64,000 nt of DNA. Origin: RH-AL1 sp965214415 (GTDB taxonomy: Bacteria; Pseudomonadota; Alphaproteobacteria; Rhizobiales; Beijerinckiaceae). Both the position numbers and the translations under genes were made by a program. The DNA lies in assembly GCA_965214415.1 (NCBI GenBank), contig CBDCBQ010000003.1:682001-746000 (forward strand), read 5' to 3'. The notes beneath the pieces are model-generated. The model was not told the origin of the DNA and made no database searches. It worked only from the letters and a program-made list of their open reading frames with translations. Shown here piece by piece: positions 1 through 8,977 of this stretch. Position 1 is the stretch's first letter. Each line of letters starts with the position of its first letter.

Positions 1-110
1 CAGCGGGACAGACCGGACTGCCCTTAAGGGGGCTGTCCTGTCCGTCCGGGCGCTGACAAGGACGCGGCGGACAAATGTCCGCTCTGTCCGGTTTGTCCGA
101 GCGCTCGGCT
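1..110. repeat. Cluster of short TGTCCG/CGGACA motifs
   Basis: The first ~110 bases hold several copies of TGTCCG or its complement CGGACA. One pair forms a perfect 6-bp inverted repeat with a 2-base spacer at about 68-81. Dense short inverted motifs like this can be binding sites for a phage or island regulator, but no adjacent gene here identifies one. The stretch is cut by the window edge, so its extent is unknown. Confidence 0.35.
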
Positions 111-172
111 GCGCATTGCCCGCGCATCGCTGTCGCTTGCCCTCGACGTCTCTGGCCGACGAGGCTAGCGAC

Positions 173-265
173 ATGAGCGCCCTCGTCATCCCCTTCCCGC
201 GGTCGGAGCCAATGCGCGACCTCTGCGCTGGCGGCGAGGCGCTCCCGCCCTTCACCGCCGCCTGA
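173..265 (+). CDS. Possible 30-aa small ORF
   Basis: An ATG at 173 is preceded by GAGG about 9 bases upstream and opens a 30-codon frame ending in TGA at 263-265. The peptide begins MSALVIPFP and has no recognised domain. The frame is also open upstream of the ATG, so the real start may lie further left. It could equally be a chance ORF in high-GC DNA. Confidence 0.2.
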   Translation: MSALVIPFPRSEPMRDLCAGGEALPPFTAA

Positions 266-318
266 TGCAGCCGGCACCTCCCGCTGATCTGCGCCTAGCG
301 GGCGGGCGCCGTAAAGAA

Positions 319-2877
319 TCAAGCGACGCGCTTAATCGGCTCGCTATGGATGGCATCTGCGCGGGCGCCAAGCCGCGCACGTACAGCGTCTACCAACGGC
401 CCATCAGCATGGTAAGGCCGACAGAAGTCCGCGTGCGTGCGCACGGCGGCATCCGGCGATGCAGCGAGCGCCACGGTGCCGTTCTCGGCAAAGAAGCTGC
501 GGTTGCCCATCTCGAGGTAGCTCTCGCACGGCAGGCCCTCGACGAGGATGATTTCGTGCTCGTCAAATTCTACGTGCCAGTAGGTCACGGTCTCGACGTT
601 GATCTGCGTTATCGTCGTGTTGTTGACGAGCGCGCCCGCTGGAATGAGCACGCCACCCACCACGTCGGCGCATATTGAATGGCCGGGCGAAACATAGAGA
701 TTGCGGACGGGCTTGTTCGGCGCGAAAGCGTGCGCGGCAATGCGTATCGGCATTACCACGCTGGAGCGCGGGTGGTGGCGACAGTCAATCGTGCGGTGAC
801 CAAGCCAGCGGATCGGACGATGGGTGCCGGACACACAGACGACCATATCGCCCACCACGAGTGACTCGACGGCGATGTCACCGCGGTTCGTCTTGATGCG
901 CGTGCCAGACGCAAAGCAGACCACCGCTTCGCTCACCTCCGCCTCAACGGCACCGACGTTACTATTCGAAGATGATCCGCCGCTGCCGCTCGCGCCTAAA
1001 ATCACCTCCTGACCGCCAGCGACGCCGGTACCGGCATCGGCGGCTTCCTGAGTTAGAATGGCATTCGACCCGAGAACACCGGTTGCCTCGATAAGGTACG
1101 TGGTGTTGGGCGCGAGGGCGATAGACGCCGCGATGGGGATGTCGGTCGGCGTCGGCGAAAAGGCGCTCAGGCTCGAATCTGCAATGAGGCCAAGGTCGGC
1201 GATCTTGGTTCCGTCGAGCACGGACTGGTCCGTTGTCGCGAAAAGTCTAACTGCCACGCTGCCGCCGTCAGACGGGTTGGAGTCAACGAGGCTCAGCTTG
1301 ACGTCGGCCAGCGTGCCCGCCGCGGACCCTGTGGTGAAGGTAAAGCCGCCTGTCGAACCATTCTTGAGCGATAGTCGGCCTTCCTGCGTGACCGGCTGGG
1401 TCGTGTCGTCGTAAAGGACTGTCGTCGGAGGCGCTGATGCCGGCGGCGTGTAGACAAAAGCCGTGGCGCCGCTCGTTCCAACAACTTGACCCAAGTCGTT
1501 TATACCCGAACCATAGGTTCCATATGAGGCTGATCCAGGAGGCCCGGACAGCGGCGTATAGCTGCCGTTCCGATCGTCATAGACAAAGCTGACGGTCGCT
1601 ATTGTTTCGCCCGCAACATTAGTCGTTCCGACGACTTGGCCGTTCGCGTTAATGCCGGTGAGCTTCGTGACGCTTCCCGACGGCTCTCCAGGATATGAGA
1701 TCGTCTTGAAGGTCCCGTTGTCATCGATAAACGCTTGTATCTTGCCACTAGCGTCCTGATAAGACCCGATTATTTGGCCTGCCGAATTGATCGCGCTTGC
1801 CTGGCTGTTTGTGCCACCGGGGTCGCTAATAATCTTGTATGACCCATTACTGTCTTCAAAACCAGCAACATTACCGAAGCTATCATCTGCGTAACCAACT
1901 GAGGATCCCGAGTCGTTCGCGCTGACCAGAAAGGTGTTTGCGGATCCTGGAACATAGACGTCGGTGTACACGCCCGAGTTTTCAATAAAACCCTTATCGA
2001 TGTCTTGAGACCCACTGTAGGTTCCGTATACAAGTCCCCCATCTGTAATGCCCGAAACATGAAGAGCTGCCGCCCCAGTTGGGCCAGTAAGGGTTGTTGT
2101 GGTCCCATCCTTATTGAAGACCAATCCAGTATTCATCGACGAGCTAAAGGACGTACCGGCAACCTGACCCGCGCTATTGATGCCAGCCGCTTCAAAATCG
2201 GCCGGCAGCTTGCTGTAGAAGCCGCCTTGGTCGGTGAAATAGGCGCCATCGGTATAGCCTAACACCTCGCCGGAATTGTTGATACCGACCCCGCTCACGG
2301 ACATCGAACTGCTGTTCGGGTTGATCGTTTGGTAAGCGGACGAGGCCTCCTCGACATGGCCGATTGCCGCTCCCGCAGTGCTGTTATCCTCGCTAGAAGG
2401 CGGGGGCGGCACCACATTGTCTGCAGTAATTGTGTAGGTGCTGAGAAACCGCCCGCCAGCGACCCCTGTGCCCGCATCACTGGCGGCTTGCGTAAGGCTT
2501 GCTTTGGAACCCAACACGCTCGTGAGAAGGATCGCATAGGTGGTGTTCGGCGCAAGCGGGATAGGGCTTGCCACCTCGAGATCAGTCGGGGCTGTCGAAT
2601 AGCTTAGCGCGGCGTCAGACACCAAGCCGACATCGGCAATCTGACTGCCGAGGTAAGGCACGCCCATCTCGCTGGTCGTCGAAAACAGCCGAACAGCTAC
2701 GCTGCCGCCATCTGTAGACGTTCCATCGACAAGCCCCGCCATTACATCGGAAAGAGTGCCGGCTGCTGCGCCCGTCGTGAACGTGAAGCCGTAGCTTGCC
2801 GAGCCATCGGGGAAAGTGAAAGCCGTCTCCTTGGCGACCGGCTGTCCAGAGTTATCGTATAAAATCTGATCGGCCAT
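319..2877 (-). CDS. Large Hint-domain protein with two anchor-type domains and HAF-like repeats
   Basis: An 852-aa protein. Residues ~1-150 form a beta-rich module beginning ILYDNSGQPV. A second copy of this module lies at ~487-620 (LYDDTTQPV...FTFTTG...APNTTY). The pattern resembles the 'choice-of-anchor' class of extracellular domains. Between the copies (~165-480) are many degenerate repeats with a GINxxGQVVG core, as in HAF-type extracellular repeats. Residues 654-852 are a Hint_2-type (hedgehog/intein) domain starting at Cys654 (CFASGTRI) and holding SPGH and a TYWHVE..EHEI block. No classical signal peptide is seen, so export, if it occurs, is probably by a type I-like route (inference). 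The next gene, 24 bases upstream on the same strand, is a shorter paralogue with one anchor module plus Hint. In this family Hint domains cut or transfer at the first Cys. There is no C-extein, so splicing is unlikely. Substrate and role are unknown. Confidence 0.85.
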   Translation of the reverse strand: MADQILYDNSGQPVAKETAFTFPDGSASYGFTFTTGAAAGTLSDVMAGLVDGTSTDGGSVAVRLFSTTSEMGVPYLGSQIADVGLVSDAALSYSTAPTDLEVASPIPLAPNTTYAILLTSVLGSKASLTQAASDAGTGVAGGRFLSTYTITADNVVPPPPSSEDNSTAGAAIGHVEEASSAYQTINPNSSSMSVSGVGINNSGEVLGYTDGAYFTDQGGFYSKLPADFEAAGINSAGQVAGTSFSSSMNTGLVFNKDGTTTTLTGPTGAAALHVSGITDGGLVYGTYSGSQDIDKGFIENSGVYTDVYVPGSANTFLVSANDSGSSVGYADDSFGNVAGFEDSNGSYKIISDPGGTNSQASAINSAGQIIGSYQDASGKIQAFIDDNGTFKTISYPGEPSGSVTKLTGINANGQVVGTTNVAGETIATVSFVYDDRNGSYTPLSGPPGSASYGTYGSGINDLGQVVGTSGATAFVYTPPASAPPTTVLYDDTTQPVTQEGRLSLKNGSTGGFTFTTGSAAGTLADVKLSLVDSNPSDGGSVAVRLFATTDQSVLDGTKIADLGLIADSSLSAFSPTPTDIPIAASIALAPNTTYLIEATGVLGSNAILTQEAADAGTGVAGGQEVILGASGSGGSSSNSNVGAVEAEVSEAVVCFASGTRIKTNRGDIAVESLVVGDMVVCVSGTHRPIRWLGHRTIDCRHHPRSSVVMPIRIAAHAFAPNKPVRNLYVSPGHSICADVVGGVLIPAGALVNNTTITQINVETVTYWHVEFDEHEIILVEGLPCESYLEMGNRSFFAENGTVALAASPDAAVRTHADFCRPYHADGPLVDAVRARLGARADAIHSEPIKRVA

Positions 2878-2901
2878 TCGAGAAGACCCTTCCGTAGCGG
2901 A

Positions 2902-4002
2902 TCAGGCGACACGTTTGATCCAAACGTCACGAAAGGCATCCGCTCTCGCAGCGAGCCGCGAGAGTACCGCGTCCACGATCGGACCATTGACATGACACGG
3001 CCGGCAAAAGTTGGCATGCGTTAGCACGCGCGCATCAGGCAAAGCTGCCAGCGCAACTGTGCCGCTGTCGGCGAAAAAGACCCTGTTACCCATCTCGAGG
3101 TAGCTCTCGGCCGGCAAATTTTCGGCAAGGACGATGTCATGCGCGTCGAACTCGACATGCCAATAGGTGATCTTGTCAGCATCAACCTGCAGGATGGACG
3201 AACCATTGACGAGCGCGATGGCTGGGATCAACACCTCGCCGGCGACATTGACGCAGATCGAGTGGCCAGGTGAGACGAAAAGATCGCGAGCTGGGTGATG
3301 TGTGCCAAAAGCATGCGCGCAGATCCGTACCGGCCGTGCTTCTGGTTGCTGGCTGAGATCGAGGGTACGACTGCCGATCCACCGAATAGGGCGGCGAGCT
3401 CCGGATGCCATGATCGCCATATCGCCGATCGCAAGCTTTTCTACTGCGACATCGCCGCAAACGAGCCGTATCCGTGTGCCGGATGCAAAACACACTACGT
3501 TCTCGGTCACCTTTGATATTATCGCGCCATCTGCGTAATTGGCCCCAATGCCACCACTTCCGCCTGAAGAAAGGATGAGATTGTCATTGCCAGGCACACC
3601 CATGCCGGCATCGCTCGGCTCGTTGGTCAGGACTGCTTTGCAGCCTCCGATCCCAGTCGCCTCGATGATATAGGTGGTATTTGGAGAAAGAGTGATGCTT
3701 TGCGTAATGGGAATGTCTGTAGGCGTTGTCGAGTAGCTGAACGTCGAGTCTGAGAACAGACCGAGATCGGCGACTTTGTCCCCAAACCCGTTGGCAAAGC
3801 CGTCATACTTTAAAAGCCTAATCGCGATATCACCGTTGTCCCCGGGCGTGGCGTCGATAATGCCCACCAACACATCGGAAAGCGTGCCGCTCAATGCGCC
3901 CGTCTTGAAGGTGAAGCCAGCGGTCGTTCCATTCGCCAAACTGAAGGCGCCGGGCTGGGCAACGGGCTCATTCGTGTTGTCGTAGAGGACGCGATCGACC
4001 AT
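2902..4002 (-). CDS. Hint-domain protein with a single anchor-type module
   Basis: A 366-aa paralogue of the 852-aa neighbour. Residues 1-145 are the same beta-rich module (VLYDNTNEPV at the start, GFTFKTG, SPNTTYIIEATG). Cys171 opens the Hint_2 domain (CFASGTRIR), followed by SPGH, the TYWHVEFDAH block and a C-terminal tail ending IKRVA that matches its neighbour. The HAF-like repeats are missing, so the two genes probably arose by duplication followed by gain or loss of the repeat region. It is 24 bases upstream of the larger gene on the same strand, so the two are probably co-transcribed. No signal peptide is evident. Hint autoprocessing is expected from the family; the biological target cannot be read from the sequence. 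Confidence 0.85.
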   Translation of the reverse strand: MVDRVLYDNTNEPVAQPGAFSLANGTTAGFTFKTGALSGTLSDVLVGIIDATPGDNGDIAIRLLKYDGFANGFGDKVADLGLFSDSTFSYSTTPTDIPITQSITLSPNTTYIIEATGIGGCKAVLTNEPSDAGMGVPGNDNLILSSGGSGGIGANYADGAIISKVTENVVCFASGTRIRLVCGDVAVEKLAIGDMAIMASGARRPIRWIGSRTLDLSQQPEARPVRICAHAFGTHHPARDLFVSPGHSICVNVAGEVLIPAIALVNGSSILQVDADKITYWHVEFDAHDIVLAENLPAESYLEMGNRVFFADSGTVALAALPDARVLTHANFCRPCHVNGPIVDAVLSRLAARADAFRDVWIKRVA

Positions 4003-4397
4003 TATAACCTCTTAAGGGTCTGAACTCAAAGTAATATGCCGGACAGAAGCGATTTACGTCTATGCGACCAAAGTTGAGTTCCAATCATTGCCCTTGGATC
4101 TATCGCCTCCTGGCGAGGCGAGGACCCGCCCAGGTTGTTCGTCCTCTTGCGTCGCGACAATCAAGTGCTGGTCGCAAAAAATCCTCGCCCCGCCACCCGG
4201 CGCCGACGCCATCACGCCGCCCTCCGACCTCACAGTGCCGGCGCTCCTGGCTTGCCCGGCATCGCGATCTACACCATCGGGGGTTAGGCGACGACGAACA
4301 TCGACTGACAAAGCCGAAGCATCCTTGGACGAACGGACAGGTCGACCGCATGAGCCGGCATGACGGCGCCGTGTCTCCAGAAATGACGTCAGCGCCT
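4003..4397. other. Intergenic stretch with one transposase relic
   Basis: There is no intact gene between the Hint protein and the FUSC protein. The only recognisable content is the IS481-type relic at 4290-4361. Long overlapping frames on both strands lack any coherent domain. Confidence 0.5.
4290..4361 (+). pseudogene. IS481-type transposase relic
   Basis: One frame reads EHRLTKPKHPWTNGQVDRM, which matches the conserved PWTNGQVERM block near the end of the DDE domain of IS481-type transposases. Flanking codons do not continue the family, so only about 24 residues survive. It marks an old, mostly deleted insertion. Confidence 0.6.
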
Positions 4398-5438
4398 CTA
4401 TCGCAACCTACGGAAGGCCCCGACCGGCACAATCAGCACCGCCGCAATCAGTCCGAGAGTTGCGCCTAACGCCGTCTCCCAAAGACGGGCGAACAGGAAC
4501 GGCAGCGAATGTTCGCCGCCGACAACTAATGTCACGATGAGAGTGAAAGCAAAGGCGCCGCAGGCGATATCGTACCGCTCTGGCAGCGCCATCGCGTAGA
4601 TCATCATCGCGAACGCCGCCAAGCTCCAAATCAGGAGCGGCGCTTCAGGGACTAAAGGCAGGCAAGCAAGACCGAGGGGAACACCGACCGCAGTACCGAC
4701 AATGCGGCGGCATGCTCGATCAAGCGTTGCCGCCTTAGAACTCGCAATGACATAGGTACAAGCAGTGATTGCCCAGGCGGACTCAGTGAGACCGACCTTG
4801 TCTTTCAAAGCAACGATCGCGACCGCGGCGACGGTGCCTTGCAGGCCCATGAAGAATTGTGGTGTAGGGCCGCCGCCTTCGGCCAGCAGCGGCGCTGCTA
4901 GTGACGGTTGCTCGGCCGGTCCACTTAGGAGGCGTGGCACGATGGCTGCCACCGCAGCAATGAGACCAGCGAGGGCGATAATGCGAAGATCGGCCGGCGT
5001 AAGCTTCGCGCTGTAGGCGTAGAGTTCGCCGAGATAGAGTTGTGATCCGATGCCGGCTCCGAGCACGCCGAAGCGTCGGAGATAGCCTACGAAAAACGTG
5101 CCCGTCGCGAGGATCAACTCCGCGCCAGGGCGACCCTGCCCGGTGATCAGAGGACCCAGGGTGATCAATACAGTTGCACCGAACGTGGCGGCTAGGCACA
5201 GGATCGCTAAGGCACGTGCAGATCTAGCTCGTGATGTCTCCCCCTCGGAGACGCTCGCCCAGAGTGCGAACCCCGCAGCAAGCGGGCTTAGCGCGTCGCC
5301 TCCCGTAAGCCCATCCTTCAACGCTGGCAGCAAGCCAGCCAAAGCCGCGATGGAGTAGGCGATGACGAGCCGCAGCCCTTTGACCCGGCGATGAGCTCCG
5401 GGATCAACCCGATCGAGCCACGATCTCAATGCGATCAT
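4398..5438 (-). CDS. FUSC-family inner membrane protein
   Basis: A 346-aa polytopic membrane protein when started at the ATG at 5438; an upstream in-frame start would add 35 unlikely residues. It has two hydrophobic halves of several helices each (~20-175 and ~200-340). The second contains a segment typical of FUSC/aromatic-acid-exporter-like proteins (RRIVGTAVGVPLGL), and the protein ends in a short basic tail. Known FUSC members export aromatic acids or other toxic organics across the inner membrane, often with membrane-fusion partners. No such partner lies beside it, so the substrate is unknown. Confidence 0.7.
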   Translation of the reverse strand: MIALRSWLDRVDPGAHRRVKGLRLVIAYSIAALAGLLPALKDGLTGGDALSPLAAGFALWASVSEGETSRARSARALAILCLAATFGATVLITLGPLITGQGRPGAELILATGTFFVGYLRRFGVLGAGIGSQLYLGELYAYSAKLTPADLRIIALAGLIAAVAAIVPRLLSGPAEQPSLAAPLLAEGGGPTPQFFMGLQGTVAAVAIVALKDKVGLTESAWAITACTYVIASSKAATLDRACRRIVGTAVGVPLGLACLPLVPEAPLLIWSLAAFAMMIYAMALPERYDIACGAFAFTLIVTLVVGGEHSLPFLFARLWETALGATLGLIAAVLIVPVGAFRRLR

Positions 5439-5627
5439 AGGGCGCCCCGCCGGTTCGTTGAACCCGCAACGGGCCAGTATCGCGCCCGACAGGATGAAAG
5501 TGGCGCCGCTGTGTTGCCTTGAGCTTGCCGTACCGGACAACATCTGCGGAAATCACCGCTTCTCATGGACGATATGTTGCGGGCCGCCGATAACCGCATT
5601 GTGCCGACCAATGACATAGCTGGCTTG

Positions 5628-5849
5628 TTATACAATCTTCGCTTCTACGCCACAGCGGACGCATGTAAATGTATGGTCCATCCCGCGATCCTGCTTGCTG
5701 GTGAAGCCGACGGGCATCTCGATCAAGTCGTTTGCGGGGGAAATGTAGGCTGTTCCGCGTGAGCCACATTTCGCGCAGACAATTTCAAATGTGCGATCCT
5801 CGTCGTCATCTCTACGGTTGACCAAGGCACGCATCCTTTGCTGCTGCAC
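5628..5849 (-). CDS. Small two-CxxC protein, probable zinc ribbon
   Basis: A 73-aa protein with CAKC at ~25-28 and CVRC at ~63-66, a spacing that suggests a single zinc ribbon. The N-terminus is charged and there are no membrane segments. It ends just upstream of the FUSC gene and starts 3 bases from the M23 peptidase stop on the same strand, so it may be co-transcribed with that gene. No family was recognised. The paired cysteines make a chance ORF less likely. Confidence 0.55.
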   Translation of the reverse strand: MQQQRMRALVNRRDDDEDRTFEIVCAKCGSRGTAYISPANDLIEMPVGFTSKQDRGMDHTFTCVRCGVEAKIV

Positions 5850-5852
5850 ATT

Positions 5853-7178
5853 TCAGCGTGGTTGACTAGCATTATAGCCAAAAACCTGCGCTTCCACGGG
5901 CATTCGATAGACTTGCCAGCCGGTCGTCGTGCGATCAACGGTGACCGGCCGTCCCGACTCGTAGGCGTCATCGGCGCCAGCGAGCGTGCCCTGTACGGTG
6001 CCCTGCAATTGCTGGCTGGTAAAGACGAACGGCACCCCGTTGGCATCTAGCGCCGAAGAGCGGTCCATGACCTGGAAATGCAGATGCGGAGCCGTTGTGC
6101 TGCCGGAGTTGCCGAGCTGGGCAATCTGCTGGCCGGCTTGCAGCCGTGTGCCGACCTTGATGCGCGCCGCAATGCTGCCGGTCTTTAGGTGCGCGTAAAG
6201 GATGAAATACCGACCCTCTTCGAAGGATTCTATGATGTGGTTGCCGGCCGCGTTCGCGACGGTGACCCCGACAGGCGGTTGAGCTGGTATCTGCTCGGGA
6301 AGATCGTCTTCCACCTCGATAACGACACCATCTGCCGCTGCAAGGATCGTTGCGCCGTAATAGAACCAGGAGGCCAGGTCGTGGATCGGCCCATTGCAGC
6401 AAGAATTGCTCTCATTGAGCTGCACGTAGTCGATCGCAAAACTTTCGGGCGCATGGATGTTGCCGTTGATCGGCAAGGTTGCGCCTCTGTGCGGACCAAC
6501 GATGTTGCAGCAGCCATTGCCGTTCCACCACCCCGAGCCGACAAGCGGTGGCCGCAACACCGGCGGCGGCACGCAATCGATGACGAGAGGGTCGGTAGGT
6601 GCGTCGACCGTCACCGGCCCGTTTTGCCCGGCTGTCGTCGTCGCAAGCTCGATCGCGATCAAGCGCGGAAGGGCATCGGCGCCTTTGTAGCGGATATCGA
6701 AGAACGTGGTCCCGGCTGCACCCGGCGGCAGTTGCTGTGCAAAGGCGTTGGTGGCGAAGAGGAATACCTTCCCCGTGACGTCGTTGCCGCTTGCGTCTCG
6801 TACCGAGTTGGTGCCGGTCGGCACACCCTTGGCGAGCGGATCAATCGGCGTCAGCGAGGCAATCGATGACAGAGAACCGGAGACGTTGACGACCTCGGCC
6901 GCAAAGGCGAGATGGATGAAGCCATCAGTTGCCGGCACCGGGAAGATAGGCTGGATGGCGCGGACCGTAACAGGGGTCGCCACGGATGCCGGGTAGCCGG
7001 CGCTCACAGGTACACGGCTGCGGCAGGCGCGGCCGATCTGTGCGTAGTCGGAGGGGCCCGCAAGGGCTTGCGCGGCCTCCGAACTTTCGTAAGCGGCATC
7101 CTGTGCATGAAGAGGCGATGCGGCGAGGCTGGCCGCAACGACGAGGCAAGCCGCCGCAAACCTGGCAAGAGACGTCAA
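5853..7178 (-). CDS. Secreted M23-family (LytM-type) metallopeptidase
   Basis: TTG at 7178 is preferred as start. It follows a GGGGGGA ribosome-binding site and gives a clean signal peptide (LARFAAACLVVAASLAASPLHAQ) and a 441-aa product; a longer frame from TTG at 7244 lacks both. The first ~200 residues are a beta-rich domain of unknown type. The second half is an M23 peptidase: a FAIDY block with the zinc Asp, a YAHL block (YFILYAHLKTGSI), and the HLHFQ motif with the HxH zinc ligands. M23 enzymes cut peptidoglycan cross-bridges in the periplasm or outside the cell. Two CC pairs (NGNGCC, NSCCNG) flank the first zinc motif and may form disulfides, which is unusual. Confidence 0.8.
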   Translation of the reverse strand: MTSLARFAAACLVVAASLAASPLHAQDAAYESSEAAQALAGPSDYAQIGRACRSRVPVSAGYPASVATPVTVRAIQPIFPVPATDGFIHLAFAAEVVNVSGSLSSIASLTPIDPLAKGVPTGTNSVRDASGNDVTGKVFLFATNAFAQQLPPGAAGTTFFDIRYKGADALPRLIAIELATTTAGQNGPVTVDAPTDPLVIDCVPPPVLRPPLVGSGWWNGNGCCNIVGPHRGATLPINGNIHAPESFAIDYVQLNESNSCCNGPIHDLASWFYYGATILAAADGVVIEVEDDLPEQIPAQPPVGVTVANAAGNHIIESFEEGRYFILYAHLKTGSIAARIKVGTRLQAGQQIAQLGNSGSTTAPHLHFQVMDRSSALDANGVPFVFTSQQLQGTVQGTLAGADDAYESGRPVTVDRTTTGWQVYRMPVEAQVFGYNASQPR

Positions 7179-7260
7179 GGCTGATCCCCCCGGTGGTCGT
7201 GCCTTGCATTGGCCCGAAGCGCAGATTCGGCGATAGTGGGACAATGGAGGGACCGCTGGA

Positions 7261-8835
7261 TTAAGCTTCTTTGCGCCACGTCGAGCGGCTGACTGTAGAG
7301 GACTGCCGAGCGACCACGTGGAGCTTGGCGGCTCGCGCTCCGAGCCGCGCCCTCACCGCCTCGTGCAGCGGACCGCCGTCGACGAACGGGCGGCAGAAGT
7401 CGGCGTGCGTGGGAACGTGCCCATCCGGGTTGCCGTGCAGAGCAACGACATCGCCCGCACCGAAGAAGGTGCGGTTGCCCATCTCCAGATAGGTCTCGGC
7501 TGGCAGGCTTTCGGCAAGGATGATCTCGTGCGCGTCCAACTCGACATGCCAGTAGGTGACGCTCTCGACCTCGACTTGCACGATCGTCAATCCGTTGATG
7601 AGCGAGCCGGCCGGGATCAGCACCCCGCCAAGCACATCGACGCAGATTGCATGGCCCGGCGAGACGTAAAGGTCACGGGTGGGCTTGTCTGGCCCGAATG
7701 CATGCGCGGCGATGCGGATTGGGAACGTCTCACGCGGGCACGGATGGCGGCGGCAATCCACGGTCCGATATCCGAGCCAAACGATCGCACGGAGGTCGCC
7801 GGAGGCGGTCACGATGAGATCGCCAACCGCGAGGTCCTCGACGGGCCGTTCGGCGTCCGGAGTGCGTATGCGGGTGCCGGTGGTGTAGCAAGCCGTCACC
7901 ACGCTATCGGGGGGCGTCACCAAATTGACGAAGTTCGAGTCGGCACCGACGGAACCATCGCTCAAAAACAGGTTTATGCCCTGGTTCGGATATGCCGCTT
8001 GCAAGTCCTTCTCATAATTCAGGAGATAGTGATAGTCGAGCGCATTGTAAAAAGCTGCCGCAGCAGCGACGTCAAGGCCGGCCCGATAGGCATCTATTGC
8101 GCCATCCAAGTAATCCGCATTGCTCGAAACTCCGAGCGGCGTGGTGCCACCGTAATGCAGGATGGAAGGCGAGAGGATCAGCGCCGGATAGTCGAGAAAG
8201 GCTCCGTAGAGATCGGGCGGATCGTTGGAGTAATTCCCGACAGGATCGCCGTAGTCGACGAAGTCGGTTAATTGGGAGGATTTTGCGTTTTTGGGCGCAA
8301 CGATGCCGGGCGTCCCGAAAGTATATCCCGAAAGACCAGTCGAGGCCGCCGCGTATTCCGCCTCTGCCGCACCCAGCGAATGGCCGGTGACGAAGACATT
8401 CTTTGTGCCGATGCCCATGCTTTTTGCGATGCCCAGCACGCGGCTGGCGAACTTCACCGAGGTGGCAAAGCTTGGAGCGGCCTGGCCCGCCAGGAGATTG
8501 GCATCGGCGACGATCTGACCGCCGGTAAACGTGTTCGAGTTCGGATTATTCTGATCATAGAGGTCCGTGCCTTCGTAACCTATGACGACGTGCTTGGGAC
8601 CCGCACCAGTCGAGACGAACGCTTCGGCAAAAAGGCCCTGGCTTGCGTTGGTCATCTCAAGTGGCTTGCCGCCGACCATTAGCGGCTTCAGAAAGATATT
8701 GTCCTGCAAGCTTGTTGAGGCGTAAGTCGTATATTGCCCATAGTACATGTAGTCCGAAATATTCAAACACTGATTTAACAAAGTCGAACCGTCGCTCGGC
8801 ACGAGAGCCGCGACTTTCGGGTTGTGTTTCGACAT
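7261..8835 (-). CDS. Class-3 lipase-like protein fused to a C-terminal Hint domain
   Basis: ATG at 8835 gives 524 aa; a longer frame to 8955 adds 40 residues without a ribosome-binding site. Residues ~30-260 are an alpha/beta-hydrolase lipase of the class-3 type: GYEGTD near 86-91, the nucleophile elbow GHSLG at 151-155 (Ser153), a YGDPVG Asp near 197, and a His in ILHYGG near 227. Cys316 (CYTTGTRIR) starts a Hint_2 domain with SPGH and TYWHVELDAHEI, the third Hint domain in this region. The shared C-terminus and unrelated N-terminal cargo suggest module swapping. No signal peptide is visible. The likely role is a lipid-ester hydrolase processed or anchored by Hint; this is inferred from domains, and the substrate is unknown. 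Confidence 0.82.
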   Translation of the reverse strand: MSKHNPKVAALVPSDGSTLLNQCLNISDYMYYGQYTTYASTSLQDNIFLKPLMVGGKPLEMTNASQGLFAEAFVSTGAGPKHVVIGYEGTDLYDQNNPNSNTFTGGQIVADANLLAGQAAPSFATSVKFASRVLGIAKSMGIGTKNVFVTGHSLGAAEAEYAAASTGLSGYTFGTPGIVAPKNAKSSQLTDFVDYGDPVGNYSNDPPDLYGAFLDYPALILSPSILHYGGTTPLGVSSNADYLDGAIDAYRAGLDVAAAAAFYNALDYHYLLNYEKDLQAAYPNQGINLFLSDGSVGADSNFVNLVTPPDSVVTACYTTGTRIRTPDAERPVEDLAVGDLIVTASGDLRAIVWLGYRTVDCRRHPCPRETFPIRIAAHAFGPDKPTRDLYVSPGHAICVDVLGGVLIPAGSLINGLTIVQVEVESVTYWHVELDAHEIILAESLPAETYLEMGNRTFFGAGDVVALHGNPDGHVPTHADFCRPFVDGGPLHEAVRARLGARAAKLHVVARQSSTVSRSTWRKEA

Positions 8836-8977
8836 GGCAGCCCCGCCCCCACGCGACTGCAGGCACCGTCGCGCTATCGCCCATAATCGGGCGCGATCGA
8901 GCTGGAGTCGATGGGCGCGAGCTGCAACATTCGACCTGTGATGGGTATGCAACACACGGGAGCAGGCCGAAACACAG

